A DNA stretch of 64,000 nt from Macrosoma leucophasiata (GCA_036365455.1 JAWQUS010000026.1:12480001-12544000), one strand, 5' to 3'; positions 1-12,590 are shown, counted from the stretch's first letter. Notes: generated from the sequence alone by a model not told the origin. Program-made: numbers and translations.

Positions 1-242
1 ACCCCACCATCAGACAGAACTCGACCTATTTGGTCATGGTATAAAATAGTAACATCTATAATATAAAATAAGTCGGGTTTTCCTTCCTGACGCGATAACT
101 CCAGAACGCACGAACCGATTTACGACGATTAACTCGGTTTTGCATTCGTTGGAAAAGTTTCGGGCTCCGTGAGGTTTATAGCAAAGAAAATTCAGGATTA
201 TAAAACGACATCCACGCGGGCGAAGCCGCGGGCAACAGCTAG
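1..242 (+). mobile_element. Helitron-like element, 3' portion (cut by window start)
   Basis: The segment ends in the Helitron signature: a GC-rich hairpin (GCGGGCGAAGCCGC, near 216-229), a short spacer, then CTAG at 239-242 followed by T. The upstream text about opening up to an unknown amount and a C-rich, degenerate body is shared in style with the copy at 37959-39822, whose last 40 bases are nearly the same. No coding potential for a Rep/helicase is seen, so this is a non-autonomous copy. Its 5' TC end lies outside the window. Confidence 0.7.
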
Positions 243-861
243 TGTAATTATAAATAGTAATTTGTTATAATGTTCATCTTTCATCATATTCTAAGAACTA
301 TATCTAGAAATAAAATCAGGAATATAATGCATTATATTTTCAAAGACCCGCAGGACAAAGAATTGATGACAGAAAAATTATTAAAGAAATACCTCATCAG
401 AAAAGAGAAATTTACTTTGAGGTACCTACTTATACAATATTTTGTTGCTGAGTAAAATTAAGTAAGATTATTTTTGAATAAAGGATAGGTTAATCAAATA
501 TAATCTCATTTTGCGAAGCTATTAATACCTATTTCTAGAAAATTATTCATGAAATAAATATGTACCTAATAACAAATTGTATACCTAAAACTAAGTTTGA
601 TCATTTACATAACTATTTCATACAAATAACCGTGTCATATAAATAAGTTATGTAACAAATTTACTGTTGTCTTTCGTCGCCTAAAAAAGGAATTAGGACA
701 GTCTACACATAGTATACATGCAAGAATATCACTCAACAAATAAAAACAAACGTTGGCGCCTAAACTAATATTCAGATTTGGCAACACTATCACATTACCG
801 CCCACAAGAACCAGATTTCAATATTTCATACATCTCTGTGTCTATGTGTCTTTATGTTATA

Positions 862-1066
862 CTAGAGGCCCGCCCGGCTTTGCACGGGTGCATTATTACC
901 TACATTACTACTAGCATAATAAAATATAGCCTATAGCACTCCTAAATAGAGTAGCTTTGTGATTGTGAAAAAAAATTAATGATCAGTTCAGTATTTCCGA
1001 AGATTAGCCCTGTAAGGGCTAACAAACAAAGTTACAAACTTTACCTCTTTATAATATTAGAATAGA
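862..1066 (-). mobile_element. Short non-autonomous Helitron
   Basis: Read on the minus strand it starts TCTATTCTAATATTATAAAG (1066 downwards) and ends in a GC-rich stretch (cgggcgggcc) followed by CTAG at 862. These are the 5' TC and 3' hairpin-CTRR ends expected of a Helitron. It is about 205 bp and has no open frame. Confidence 0.65.
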
Positions 1067-2573
1067 TGAATATAAAATTGTCGACGTCGGGACGTGACAA
1101 CCCTATCACCCAGCAGCGGTAATGTTCAGCACTATAGAATATATTTATTCATACATATAACAATATCGTCCTTGTGTCACCCTAATACCCTGTAATACAG
1201 CAATACTACGCATTAGCTCAATATACGTATCCCAGTTTGCCAACAGTCGCCAGGGGGTCCCGTATTGATCGCCGGGAGTAGGCCACGCTTACGTTACGTT
1301 CAGGGTCATCTTTGTTTGACACCCAACCTTGTCTGGCAAATGACTCTGTCCCTTTCGTAATGTCCTTGGCAACGACCGATCCCTAGACCCGGAAACCTCG
1401 GGAACCTTTTACGCTTTGGAGAATTCGTCAGTGTCAAATCTTTTGTTATTTATAGCCATTAAAGTCCAATTTTGAAGACTAGTTTCGCTTCATAAAAACA
1501 GGATTGATAAATCTAAAATAACAATGCAAATACCATATCATTAGCAACCTACACGCCATCTTTATATGTAGCTCGTAAGGAAAAACATGCTAAAAACTCT
1601 TCAATAGCATCTAACAAAACAAAAACGTTGAACTCATGCCATTAAAAATAATAGAACCATTTCTGTATAAATGGTAGGTAGGTTACACATTGGAAATTAA
1701 AAAATGGATCAATCGATATGTATAAGCACAGAAACCTGGATGAAAGCCAAATTGACGACTGAACCCAGCCGTAAACTACCAGTCGGTAACAAATATCGAT
1801 TTTACGGTCACTTATAATGTCCTACGGATTTAAACAGTGGAATAATAAAAGCGTAAACTGTCCGAGAAGTTAAAATTACGATAGCAGGAAATACTTTAAA
1901 AAACAGTTCTGACAAACAATTCAAATTATTAGCTCTGACTGTTATTTACTATACTTTACTCTTTCTTAGAAATTCACTTTCTCATTGCTCTTTCGATACG
2001 CTTAAAATTAGACAACATTTCTTGTGGTAATGAATATTATTAACGAGTACTCACAATATCAATCAGAGCAAATGTTGACAAGGAAACCAATTACAGGTTC
2101 ATTTTGCGATTTTATTTATCTGAACTTTCTTTTGGTCTTAATTTTAAGTAGTTGTTGTATTTAGATATAAAAAAAAAAACTTTTATTTGCAGCAAGTGAC
2201 ACATAAGGTAAGGTTACATAACAGTTTAGTTAAAATAAAACTTAAGTAATGTCAATATGAGCCAAGCGCTGGAAGCATATTTGCCATAATATAGTTATGT
2301 AATGATCTTCACACTAGGCAAGCCTGTATCGTGAAGATCTATTTACGATTATTCATAATATGATATTCCGACGCTTAAGTCATGATTTATATATACATTG
2401 CATACAAATTTCTCCGTAATATAAATCCCGTAAAATATCTACGATCTTAAGGCTAACAGCAATAATACATTAACAGTAAATTCTCCAATTTATCCATGGC
2501 CTAGATAAATTCGAAAATTTATCCATAAGTTGGAATATTTTAATTTACAATTACTACGACCAATGCAATACAA
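1067..2573. other. Non-coding stretch, nothing recognised
   Basis: No frame with protein-like composition, RNA gene or clear repeat ends is seen. The part from about 1230 to 1420 is more GC-rich than its surroundings but matches nothing I recognise. Confidence 0.5.
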
Positions 2574-3700
2574 TCATGATGACTTTGCCAAAATTCTTTC
2601 AGTGTCGTCATAACAGAGCGTGGTCAACCATGCTGAGACTATGCGTTTAGCATCTTTCAAAGATTTTCCCTTTATTGTACAATGCCTCAAAACGGAGTTG
2701 TAAACGTGCGCTCCAACGTATTGACCGAACCGCATTGCGAAAGCAGAATTTACTGTTGGCAAAGGAAGACGATAAACTCTTCTTTCCAACAATGATCCGA
2801 GAAAGGGTGAGACTAGCATTGATTTATGAACCGAAAGAAATGTATTTAACATACACAATTGCCGGACGGACAACACATTGGCCTCTTTGTACAAATCGAA
2901 GGATGAAAATTTTAATGGTTTTCGAAGCATAGCTTTCAGAACTGATCTCTGCGCTCTTCCGATCTGAATAAAAGTAGATTTGGCAGCGCTACCCCAAACG
3001 GTGATACAATACGTCAAGATAGATTGGCAAAGAGCAAAGTATACAGATTTGAGAGTAACTATGTCGGCGATATCGCGTAGCAGTTTAACAATACCTATTA
3101 TCCTTCGTATTCGAAGAGAGAGAACTATGATGTGGTTTTTAAAAGATAGATTTTCATCAATGTGTACTCCAAGATATTATACAACCTTCGTTCGTGACAG
3201 TGAGTCACATTTGCATGAAAATTTACTACAAGAAGAATCCTCATGAACTTTTAGATTAAACAAAGACTTGGGAGCGGAGGTGACTGTTTTATGAAAACAG
3301 ATAAATTCAGTTTTGTTTGTATTCAGGGTTAGTAGTTTATTCTGAAGCCAATCATGTACAGTTCTCATGCCCAGATCAGCAGAAGAGAAAGCTTGAGACT
3401 ACGTTGATCCATAAAACAATAAAGCGGTATCATCTGCATAGCAAATGATATCTGCATTTTTTATGGGTAGTTCATGGATGTCATTGATATACAGTGTGAA
3501 AAGCGTAGGACCCAGAATGCTACCCTGTGGAACACCAAAATCAATTGCTCTTGTGTTGCTAAGTACTTCTCCTATCTTAATACACTTTCTGCGATCAGTT
3601 AAGTAACTTGTGAACAATCTAATACAACTCCCCGGAAACTCATGTGTTCTAGCTTTCTCAATAGTATTGGCACTGATACGGTATCGAAGGCCTTTAAAAT
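2574..3700 (-). pseudogene. 5'-truncated LINE reverse transcriptase remnant
   Basis: Three minus-strand pieces line up in order as the back half of a non-LTR retrotransposon ORF2. The stretch 3700-3617 reads KAFDTVSVPIL-like (RT motif A). The piece 3617-3399 holds GVPQGSILGPTLFTLYINDI and then CYADDTALLF, the catalytic YADD box. The piece 3368-3177 matches the region after the palm (TNKTEFICFH). The piece 3017-2574 matches the C-terminal part (TYCITVWGSAAKS, then RAQRSVLKAML). The pieces are out of frame with each other (for example near 3178, where YLGVHIDENLSF continues in another frame), so the copy is dead. Nothing of the endonuclease or N-terminal RT remains beyond about 3700, which is the usual 5' truncation of LINE insertions. 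The clade is jockey/CR1-like; I cannot settle it from this fragment. Confidence 0.8.
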
Positions 3701-3810
3701 ATTACATACCTACACAGTTAGTTAAATCAGACATATTCATTATTTTAATGACTTTTATTTCAATTTTCATTGCTTTCCTGAAATAGTCTTTCAGAAAGAC
3801 TGTAACTGAG

Positions 3811-4026
3811 ACCAAAAATAAAACTTAAAATGAAAAAGTACTGTTAAACCAAACAAATGAGGTTTGTACACACCTTGTTTTTCCCTCCGTCTTCTATTAT
3901 TTGTCAAAATCAAGATTCATTTTGGCAAATAATAGACACAGTCTTTCTAGAATCTTGATTTTGACAATTACAAACCTTATTTGTTTGGTTTAACAGTACT
4001 TTTTCATTTTAAGTTTTATTTTTGGT
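3811..4026. repeat. Fold-back MITE with 58-bp inverted arms
   Basis: The left arm (3811-3868, starting ACCAAAAATAAAACTTAAAA) is the reverse complement of 3969-4026 with one mismatch. The inner part contains a further palindromic stretch around TCAAAATCAAGATT. The whole could fold into one long hairpin. It has no coding capacity. The superfamily is unknown and no convincing target duplication was found. Confidence 0.8.
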
Positions 4027-4094
4027 AATGTGAATAAATAAAAAAAAAGTAAGTGAAAAACATTTTATGTGTTTAGTGTCATGTGTCATGTAAG

Positions 4095-4290
4095 TGGGAT
4101 ACAAGCATACAGGTCTGTTCACGTTGATGGAAAGTAAATACTATTACCAAGCTATTACATATAAGCATTTACATAAAAACCAAAGATTTCAATATTGATG
4201 TGTTGCAACTCCTGAGGATATCCAGAATTCTACAGCGCTGCAACATTTAGTAGGAAGTACTTAGATTAGGTAATGCTGTGATGCCATAGA
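4095..4290 (-). repeat. Family A SINE-like repeat, diverged copy
   Basis: It retains landmarks of family A in reverse order: ACAAGCATACAG, CACGTTGATGG, TTGCAACTCCTGAGG, and at the other end TTAGATTAGGTAATGCTGTGATGCC-like text. It is diverged relative to the 30-64 kb copies, so it is an older insertion. Confidence 0.5.
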
Positions 4291-4852
4291 CATATAAATA
4301 ATACCACAGGTTAATATTGTCTTGTTATTTAAATTTCGGTAAATGGTGACTACGCCCTCAAAATAAAAATAAAATAATGAGAGAGTAGGTACTTTGTCGA
4401 ATTCTTCTTGAAAATTTAAAAATGAAAGATTTGAACAATGCAATGAAATCATTGACATTAACTGTACAGTTATGCGTAGTTATTGACTGAGAGCTAGAAA
4501 CAATGAGCTATTTAAATTGAAATCAATCATGATCGTCCCTTGAGACGTCACAGGGCAGTAAAAGCCTGGCGCATTTCCATCTGGCAATCTTTTGGTGATT
4601 TTCCGCTTTCTCAGTTCAATTTTAGCAATTAATTCGATCAAAGAAAACAAATAGAGCACGGCAGTTTCCTGTACTGGCTGTGGGTCAAGTCGAATTACGT
4701 ACCTATAACAATAGTTGGCCGCCCATTTGTGACGAATTGTATGTATAATTAATTAAGTAATTCGCTGGAGGAGTGTTCAGTTTACATGAGTTCATGAAAC
4801 TATAAATATATTTTCCACATCGCAAGTAAAATAATTCGATTTATCGTTTCCA

Positions 4853-5045
4853 TCTATACTAATAATGTGAAGCTGAAGACTTTGTTTGTTTAAAATCGCT
4901 AATCTCAGGAACTATTGGACCGATTTAAAATAATACATATATATCATCACACAACGACCAATAGGAGCGGAGCATCAATGAAAAATGTTGATAAAACAGT
5001 AAAAAATGTTTGCAACGCAGACTACGTCGCGGGACCTACAGCTTG
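4853..5045 (+). mobile_element. Short degenerate Helitron
   Basis: It begins TCTATACTAATAATGTGAAG, a common lepidopteran Helitron 5' end, preceded by A. It ends in a decayed form of the GC-rich terminal hairpin (CGCAGACTACGTCGCGGGAC) followed by CTTG, a mutated CTRR end. It is about 193 bp and non-coding. Confidence 0.55.
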
Positions 5046-8000
5046 TTTCATATAAAGTCAATCCGAAGCTACAGAAACATTGTACTGTAATCTGATCCAC
5101 ATTAACGAAAACACAATTGATTTTTTTCATAATTTCATTCATCATCATCATTCATTTCATCTAGAGTCCCAAATCTAAATACTACCATAATACCTATAAA
5201 TCCGAGAATATAGATGGAATTAGGCTGTGATACCTATTATATCGCTGATATACTCGTGATTATACCTCAGCCTATCGCCGATAGCCCGGTGAACTAGACT
5301 ATCAGAAAGACTTATGCAATTATATTATATGTTTAGCTCATTGGACTAATGCCGTCTCGACATGAGTCCAAACCAAAAAAAAAACAGATGGAAAATGTGT
5401 CAAATTACTAATTCGCGCATTAGTTATTATAAAACGGTAATATCTCATAATGATAAAAACAATATTTACACAATCATAAAGCGATCTCTTTTCGAATAAA
5501 AATTCTATTTCAATTTGACATAAATGCGTTCCGGTTTCATTCTATGAATTAAAACCATCGAAGGTGCAGTTTGTAAACATTAGATGTTACTTTTCCGCGT
5601 CGAGTTTATTCTGAATGTCAGCCAAGATTTCAAAATAGGAGCCAATCGAGCGTATATTTAAATTGGAAGCAATAAATTAAGAAGGCGTTCATATAGCGTC
5701 GTGCTATTAAATTATTGTAGTGACGCCAACGTGCCGGACTCACACACACTTCAGAAGAATACGGTAAACAAAATATTATTCCTTAGCAAACAAAATATTC
5801 CCTCACTCGACATTCTTGAGGCAGGTCGTCCATTTCGAACGTGAACTGTCATTTGACTATTAATAAACGCTGGGTCACATGAAAATGGACGCCCAAACCG
5901 TTACACATTATAATTTTATGTGAAATAAATGCAAAACGTTAGCTATAAATATAGCGCTACGGAAAAGTGAACATTTGAGAAATATAAACATTTCCTTTCA
6001 TATACAATTGTGTAATACGATACGTAATTGTGATCATTCACGTTTGCAACACACGTGTTTTCAATTGCCGCTGTAAACAAAACACAAAACCGTAGGTATG
6101 CTGATTATAGACATACCTCTAAGTAACTTTCTCAAGAATTAATTTTGGTTCATTAATGTGTTATCAAAGTATATAGTTCACTTTAAAGATAAAATCTTAG
6201 TACATAATAAAAACTGCAGGTCTCAATAGACACCTACAGACCTACACTACCGGTTTTACTACAAAGTCATAAATATTTAAATCCAACTTTATGCGTAGAA
6301 ATTGACGTTGTTACTTCATGTTGTATTAACTTCATTTTTAGTTTGTACATAAAATGTAACATTTAAAATGGGACGAAAAATTAAAAAATAAAATCGGTAA
6401 ACGGGCAAATTATTACGATCGACTTAACAAAATAATAAATCCATGAGGCAAACAGCCGTCCGTAAGACTAGACTTGTAAACACCGGCCTCGAATTTCACG
6501 CATTTCCAACTATACATTCCACGGCTTACTACGCGTTAAACTGAGGCTATCGCGTGTCATAGACTATAAACAAAAAGGGTCCCAAGCGAATTCCTTGCAG
6601 TACCTCGCATACGTATACCGTTACAACTTAATACGCAATAACTTTTTTGTTTAACAATAAATTATTAAAAACTTAACCTGTAACCCTGTATACTTTAGAT
6701 CGATTTTGCCGACATAATAACTACTGAAATATGTGAGCATATTATGTCAAAAGAACATATCAAATCAAGAGAAAGATTTACAACCTCGCTAATTCTTATG
6801 ATGATTTTAAGTTTTTAAGTCCTTCTCTACTCTATTCCGTCTAGCCATCAGTCTGTTGTATTCACTCTGATAACTACAAATTCGTACTTATTATAGGTTA
6901 TGCAAGTGGTTTAACAAATACCATTTTCAAAAAATATGACATAAAGACTGTAAACAACAAGTTAATCACAAGGGAAAATAATACTGGCATACAGTTTTAT
7001 TACAATTAGGTCAGTCATGACAAAGATTATTGTTTGGTTTACAATAGCTTTGTTTGTGTTGGTGCATTTGTACTTAAAATTCCATGGCTCATGTTTGTTA
7101 TTAGTATACCTATAGGTATACACGTTTGAAGCACAGTCTAAGTATTATGAAGTAAAAAAGGGTCAAAGTCAAAATAAAGATAAGGAGCGTTTAAAAAAGA
7201 AGCTATGTACCGTCAACCTTTGAGTGTACCTAATGCTCCAGAATTTGTCAAAATAAAGCAACAACCTCAAACGCGACTGTATCTTGCGTTTTGTTAGTCC
7301 CGATGGTATTATGTTATATCGTGACAATGAGCTACCCAATATCGTCTGAAAATACTAACGCAGTAGTTTCAGTGAGGGGAAGATTCATATTACCCTAATT
7401 CTAACAAAAGTTTGATTGAAAAAAGGTTTCACTGTAATTAATCGCTGATTGCAAAATGACTAGACTGTCTAATCCCTGCTAGAATTCAAAATTTTCTTTC
7501 CATTTTTCTTTAATTTGTAAACTTACAGCTGCAAAAAATATGTGTACCAGCAATTTACCAAACTAAGAGATTTCAAAAATAAATATTTGTCACAAAATAA
7601 CCGCTGAACATAATACGTTCGCAACGCTATAGTTGAAGCGGTGATTATAGATCTAATCAATAAAATATGTAACAAAATTGTAACTTACATTTTCACTTTG
7701 TAATCTCCTTAGTTACACGCGTCAAAATTTGTATGAAGGACTCTCAAAACACATTTTTTTCTCTAAAAACGAATGTACTTTCCGGAGGCCGTTACAAAAA
7801 GACAAGTAGTTGAGGGCGCTGTCAGCGCTCAGTTTCGTGTTGCCAAAAAAGAAAACAAGTTACAGTAAGTGTAAAAATTTGAGGTGGTACAATTTATCAG
7901 GCAGTTCAATATACCAGACTCTCCCCTATGTTTAGTTACACATCTCGACTGTAGGTACATTTAAAATGCAATGGACTCTGTGCTTCCTTATCATTGTTTA

Positions 8001-8413
8001 TGAATTGTATGAATAATGCAAGGCTCCAGTGCGATGATGAGTGGACAAAGAAAAAGAACGATTATTTTCTATGATGTGCCTAGGAGAAGCTAAACTCATA
8101 AATTATTAAAAACTTCAAAGGAGTAGCGATTCAAAAGTGTAAAAATAAGCCGAAGTTGTAGCTGCGTATTGTAGATGTTTGGATACATCAACAACATGCA
8201 TAGAGCCTTTATAAAACCTTATTTTCAAGAGTACTTAATGCAGTCTAGTCTAAGTCTTGTTTGGCCTACAACAATATTATATACAATACTATACATATAA
8301 TATTAAATAACGAATATTCAAAATCATTTGTCATCGAAAACGAATAATCTATCCTGTGTTCAAGACGTAAATTAAAGCTCTTATGAAATCGGCAAAACAT
8401 TTTGTCGAGTATT
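5046..8413. other. Non-coding stretch, nothing recognised
   Basis: About 3.4 kb of AT-rich DNA without a protein-like frame, RNA gene or clear transposon ends. It may be intergenic or intronic. Confidence 0.45.
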
Positions 8414-8430
8414 GATTCATTGAACTAATA

Positions 8431-8513
8431 GAAATTAAAGAAAAAAAAACCGAAAGAAAAAATTGACTTCGCGCAGGAATCGAACCTGCGACCTCAGGAT
8501 AACCAGTCCAGCC
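8431..8513 (-). mobile_element. Retroposed tRNA 3'-half with target duplication
   Basis: On the minus strand the insert reads from an anticodon-arm-like start (GGCTGGACTGGTTATCC) through a T arm (box B, GGTTCGATTCC) to an acceptor-like end (GCGCGAAGTC) and a T/A-rich tail. It is flanked by 17-bp near-perfect direct repeats: 8414-8430 (GATTCATTGAACTAATA) and 8514-8530 (one mismatch). That is the mark of LINE-driven target-primed insertion. The D-arm half is missing, so it is not a working tRNA gene. Related sequences lie at 33221-33414 and 45318-45473. Confidence 0.7.
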
Positions 8514-8530
8514 GATTTATTGAACTAATA

Positions 8531-9200
8531 TTCAAACCTCCACCATTGAAACCCAGACGTTGCCAAAAACGTAAAATATGAACCCTGCTGTCAGCAATTA
8601 CAATTTTCACAATATAGTTATAGTAGGTAGTAGTAGAAGTAAAGAGGGGAATGCTTCATTCAAGAGATATTTTTTGATAACCCGGTGACGATGTTGATGA
8701 TGACGATTTTTGTGTTGATAATTATGAAGTTATCTGATAACTTGGACTATATCAAAATACATATAAGACAAAGAAACTATAATAGAAAATGACTAAAAAA
8801 TCGAAACATGTTTCCTATTTCAAAATGCTGTTTACCCATCTAACAAAATGAATATTGATATCGACTAAAATATGCAAATATGCTACTTGACATTATCACA
8901 ATCAATGAATAATCATTCAACAGTAAATTGTTTGTCAACAACTCGGATGAGACTCTCTGTTCACCAACCCATGTGAAATTTTCCAAAGTTTATCAAGCAA
9001 CACGTGCTACTACCGATAACCATGAGTGGTTTATTGAGTTTTGATGTAAACAAAGCTGTAAATCAACAAATCGTACATTTAGTGTCGTGGAAGGTTTAGA
9101 TCGCATTGATATTACACGAGGTGTGTCCTTGGGCCAACACACGTTTTTACAGGATAATTCCTAACGAAAATAAAATAAATAATAAATAAATAAAATACGA
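8531..9200. other. Non-coding stretch, nothing recognised
   Basis: AT-rich sequence ending in an AAAT-rich low-complexity run (about 9164-9196) just before the 5S-derived SINE. No gene is seen. Confidence 0.45.
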
Positions 9201-9570
9201 AGCGCGCATGGCCCGGCGGCTGGTGTAGATCATAACCGATCTACTCGGTTAAGCACTACGGGCGCGGTCAGGTAGTGTGATGGGTGACCGCTAGTGGCAA
9301 ATTAAATGCGCGTTTCCGTGCTTCGGGGGGCACGTTAAGCCGTCGGTCCCGGTTGCTATCGACAGATAGCAGTCGTCGTCGTTTAACCTTGTCGGAGGCC
9401 TTATGGGCGGTTTGAAAACATTCGACAGCGGGTTGGCCACTAACCCGTATCTCCACCAATCCGCATTGGAGCAGCGTGGTGGAGTAAGCTCCAGGCCTCC
9501 CCCCAAAAAGGGGAGAGACTCGTGCCCAGCAGTGGGACGTATAATGGGTTGCCATTATTATATTATTATA
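9201..9570 (+). mobile_element. 5S-rRNA-derived SINE
   Basis: The first about 100 bp resembles the internal promoter part of 5S rRNA: a box-A-like GTTAAGCACTACGGGCGCGG, then box-C-like GATGGGTGACCGC (near 9278-9292), in the order and rough spacing of 5S genes. A middle part follows. The 3' part (TTGGAGCAGCGTGGTGGAGT through CGTGCCCAGCAGTGGGACG) is a text frequent in lepidopteran genomes and is probably borrowed from a LINE 3' end. It ends in an ATT/ATA-rich tail. Pol III promoter ancestry is an inference from these boxes. A second copy of the 3' part lies at 36828-36945. Short open frames here are by-products of the repeat. Confidence 0.7.
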
Positions 9571-9573
9571 AAT

Positions 9574-9772
9574 AAAATACGCTTACACTCAAGAACCCAC
9601 ACTAGGTATAAACCTGTGTCGTGGGTGCCGTTGTACACACACAACACATACACAAACACCCAGACCCGAAACAAATATCAGTAGGCCATACAAATATTTG
9701 TCCCGGTGCGGGGATCGAACCCGCGACCCTTTGAATCAAACGGTCATCTCACACCGCTGGACTAACCGGGTC
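9574..9772 (-). mobile_element. tRNA-derived SINE
   Basis: On the minus strand it opens with a tRNA-like head: box A TAGTCCAGCGG and box B GGGTTCGATCCCC, ending in a GC stem CACCGGGACA. It continues with a conserved unrelated body (GTTTCGGGTCTGGGTGTTTG, TACAACGGCACCCACGA) to about 9574. The copy at 17594-17804 is nearly the same. Its 3' end abuts the 3' end of the 5S-derived SINE, so the two sit tail to tail. Confidence 0.8.
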
Positions 9773-9944
9773 GTTGAAAATGCTCGACTTGTATTTTTTA
9801 ACAGCGATATTTAACATATTAATTTCAAATCTATGAAGCAAATCTGTAGTTATTTCATTCATAAACTGAACGTGATAACAGTTCCAAGTGTGTTCAATGA
9901 ACTATTTTTATATTATTGGTACCACTTCTTATCTTGGCTAAGCT

Positions 9945-10260
9945 TTTTATGGAAAGCAAGCATACAGTGCACGTTGATGTGATAAATTTCCATTATTACT
10001 GGTGGTAGATTTCAAGTGCAGATGCTCGAGAGAGTAGCATCGCAAGCATCACCGCATTACCTAATTTATCTGCTTCTAAATTAGGTAATAAAGGCAGATG
10101 GAATAATGGCAAATTAGGTAATTAGGTAGTAATCAGCACTATCGTTCCGGTTAGATGGTAATGTATGGGCCCGTAATAATTATCATAGAAACATTACAAC
10201 TTAGGTCTCAGGGGTGGCAACATAACCTATGGATCCTAAAAGGTAGATATTTCATAATCT
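9945..10260. repeat. Family A SINE-like repeat, fragments in opposite orientations
   Basis: A short minus-oriented piece (GCAAGCATACAGTGCACGTT, near 9957-9976) is followed by a longer plus-oriented copy. The plus copy starts ACTGGTGGTAGA (about 9999) and runs through CACCGCATTACCTAAT, GTTCCGGTTAGATGGTAATG and GTCTCAGGGGTGGCAAC. Extra AAATTAGGTAAT units inside the plus copy suggest local duplication. Confidence 0.55.
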
Positions 10261-12590
10261 CTTTTTACAGTTCCTTATGAGTTTAACAGTAAACAAAAGA
10301 TATTTACGTTTCTTTGTCTACCTAGTAACACGACTTTTATAGTGTTTTTTTTAAAATTAGGTCGCACAACTGTGTTAGCTGTACGTTTCCACTGGTCACT
10401 ATCAAAGGGCGTCGAAACGTTGAAATAAACGAATTCTTTGTAATTAAATTATGATGACACACTTAGATCAAAACCGTTTGAAAATATTTTTAACTTTCAC
10501 AAATAAATAACATTAGAATATACCTACTATAACATTAGAATATACAATGTATACCTACTTAGTAAACAAAAAATTGTCCCAGCTGACCCACTTGGGGCAT
10601 GAAATGATGAAAGAAACATGTTTGTATTCAAAAGAATAATAACCTATTTTAATACTACACTCTCTATGAATACTTGTGTGTAGTCCGATTACAGTTTGGG
10701 CACAGTACAAATATAAACAGTATGGAATCTACGTACAAAACGTTCCAAACGGCACACTCACACAAACATGCGCATCGACGCTCGAGTAGCGAGTGACTCG
10801 CTATTGCAGCACCGCGTAAACCGCTTAGAAGCCTCGTCGTAGTGTATAATTAAAGGATCATAATATTTTATTTATTTAATTATAAACATCGACAAAACAA
10901 GAGGAAAATACAAAATAGATAAAATACATTATGTAAATTTATATAAGTACATCATGTACACCCGTATAGAGAGTTTACAGAGTAATCACGTCCATATCAT
11001 GCATTTAACTTATAATGTTGTATAATTGTAAATAAATAATTAAAAAAATAAAGTGTTAAAGGCAATATAATTATTATTATTTACTTATTTAATACTTTAT
11101 TGCCACAATGAACATTATATACATTTTATGGTTCAAAAACAAAAATATCACTCAGCTGATATTTAGGTAACAGCCTAGAAACGACAAAGTAAAGATTTCC
11201 ACAGTGGCTAATCACTGACGTAACTAGATTTTTAGAGGCACCAAAATCCGAGTAGACTGTACACAGTGAGTAACTCAATCTGATGACACATCTTAAAATT
11301 GAGTCATAAAGTTATTCTACCCAAAGTAACACTAATTTAAAGTAAAGAATATGAAATGCATACAGAATCCGACAAAGTAAAGAATTCTCCGTCATTAATT
11401 TATCATAAAAAATAACCCTGATTGAAAACGAAGAATACAGAGATAACAAATCCAAAAATAGGATTTTAATGCCTTACAAACGAACCTCTTTAAATTTGCA
11501 TGCATAAAAAAACAGATGAGATGAGATTTTAAGATTTCACTGCAACTTCTGCTGCAACCTTCGTTGAGTTATTTGAACCTTTTCAAAGGTCAAATGCTCC
11601 TGAATTTGAAAGGTGTTATGGAACTTATTCTAATGATATAAATATCCGATAGCTAAATTAGGTATCAGTCAGCGTTTTAATAATCATTATTTTTAATATC
11701 CGTTGACGTTGTTAGTAGAAAAAAAATATTATGACGAAGAGATAAACGATTTTGTAAGTTTATCTAGTTATTGATTATTCAATAATAATAAACTTACAAA
11801 ATCGTACGGTCTCCTATTTTAGAAATTAACGAATATTCAATAGACAAATTTCATGCTATACTATTAATAACTTTAGATTGCCTTTCAATAAATCTTCAGT
11901 AAAACAACTTTATAAAGGTACTCGCCGATAACAATATGACTGTAAACTTTAATTAATTTATAGTAATCGTCACACACGAAACGAGATAACTAAGTTTAGA
12001 TTTTCCTGTTTTGTTCGTATCCATATCAACTGCAAAATATATTTAACTAAGGCCTGTTAAAATACAATAACATTTCAACAATAACAACAGCTTAGCACTT
12101 ACAGATAAAATATCAGCAGAAGCAAATGGATTCATCAATAATGATGGTACAGTTTATTGGTTCATTATAAAACGCTTAGCAGCACAACCATCGAGCTCAA
12201 AAACCTGATCTATTGGCTACCGTTTCCACTGCCCTCGATCTGTCCCTGTATCTATACCGGTTGCTGAGACAACAAAAATGTTTTATACAATGTGTCCCAG
12301 GAATAAGTGACCGCCCGGCGTTTTTCGAATATTTGTACAAAATTAAGGATTTTTTAATTTTTTAGATTCTTTCATGACAGATCATAAACGATGATTTCCA
12401 TTTCATTTCCTTCCCTGTGTGAACTGTCACGTGTATAAACCTAGTGGCCAAAGGATCGAACCATAGCTATGTTATGTCGTCGGACGGATGGATCGAACAT
12501 AGGACATAAAAAATACGCTCTATGTAAATAATACAGTCATGATTGCATCATGCTCGGAGTAATTTACTCAGCTTTATTAATGGACTTATT
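10261..12590. other. Non-coding stretch, one hairpin only
   Basis: AT-rich, with no protein-like frame or RNA gene. The only structure noted is the perfect hairpin at 11746-11805. Confidence 0.45.
11746..11805. repeat. Perfect 17-bp inverted repeat (hairpin)
   Basis: ACGATTTTGTAAGTTTA (11746-11762) is exactly reverse-complemented at 11789-11805, with a 26-nt loop. It may be the remnant of a small MITE. No adjacent gene gives it a role. Confidence 0.65.

Noticed and set aside
270..455. 61-codon frame near the window start
   Set aside because: Lysine/isoleucine-rich translation of AT-rich DNA with no motif or neighbour support.
9268..9684. Overlapping frames of 71-95 codons on both strands
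   Set aside because: They fall inside the 5S-derived and tRNA-derived SINEs and translate repeat sequence.
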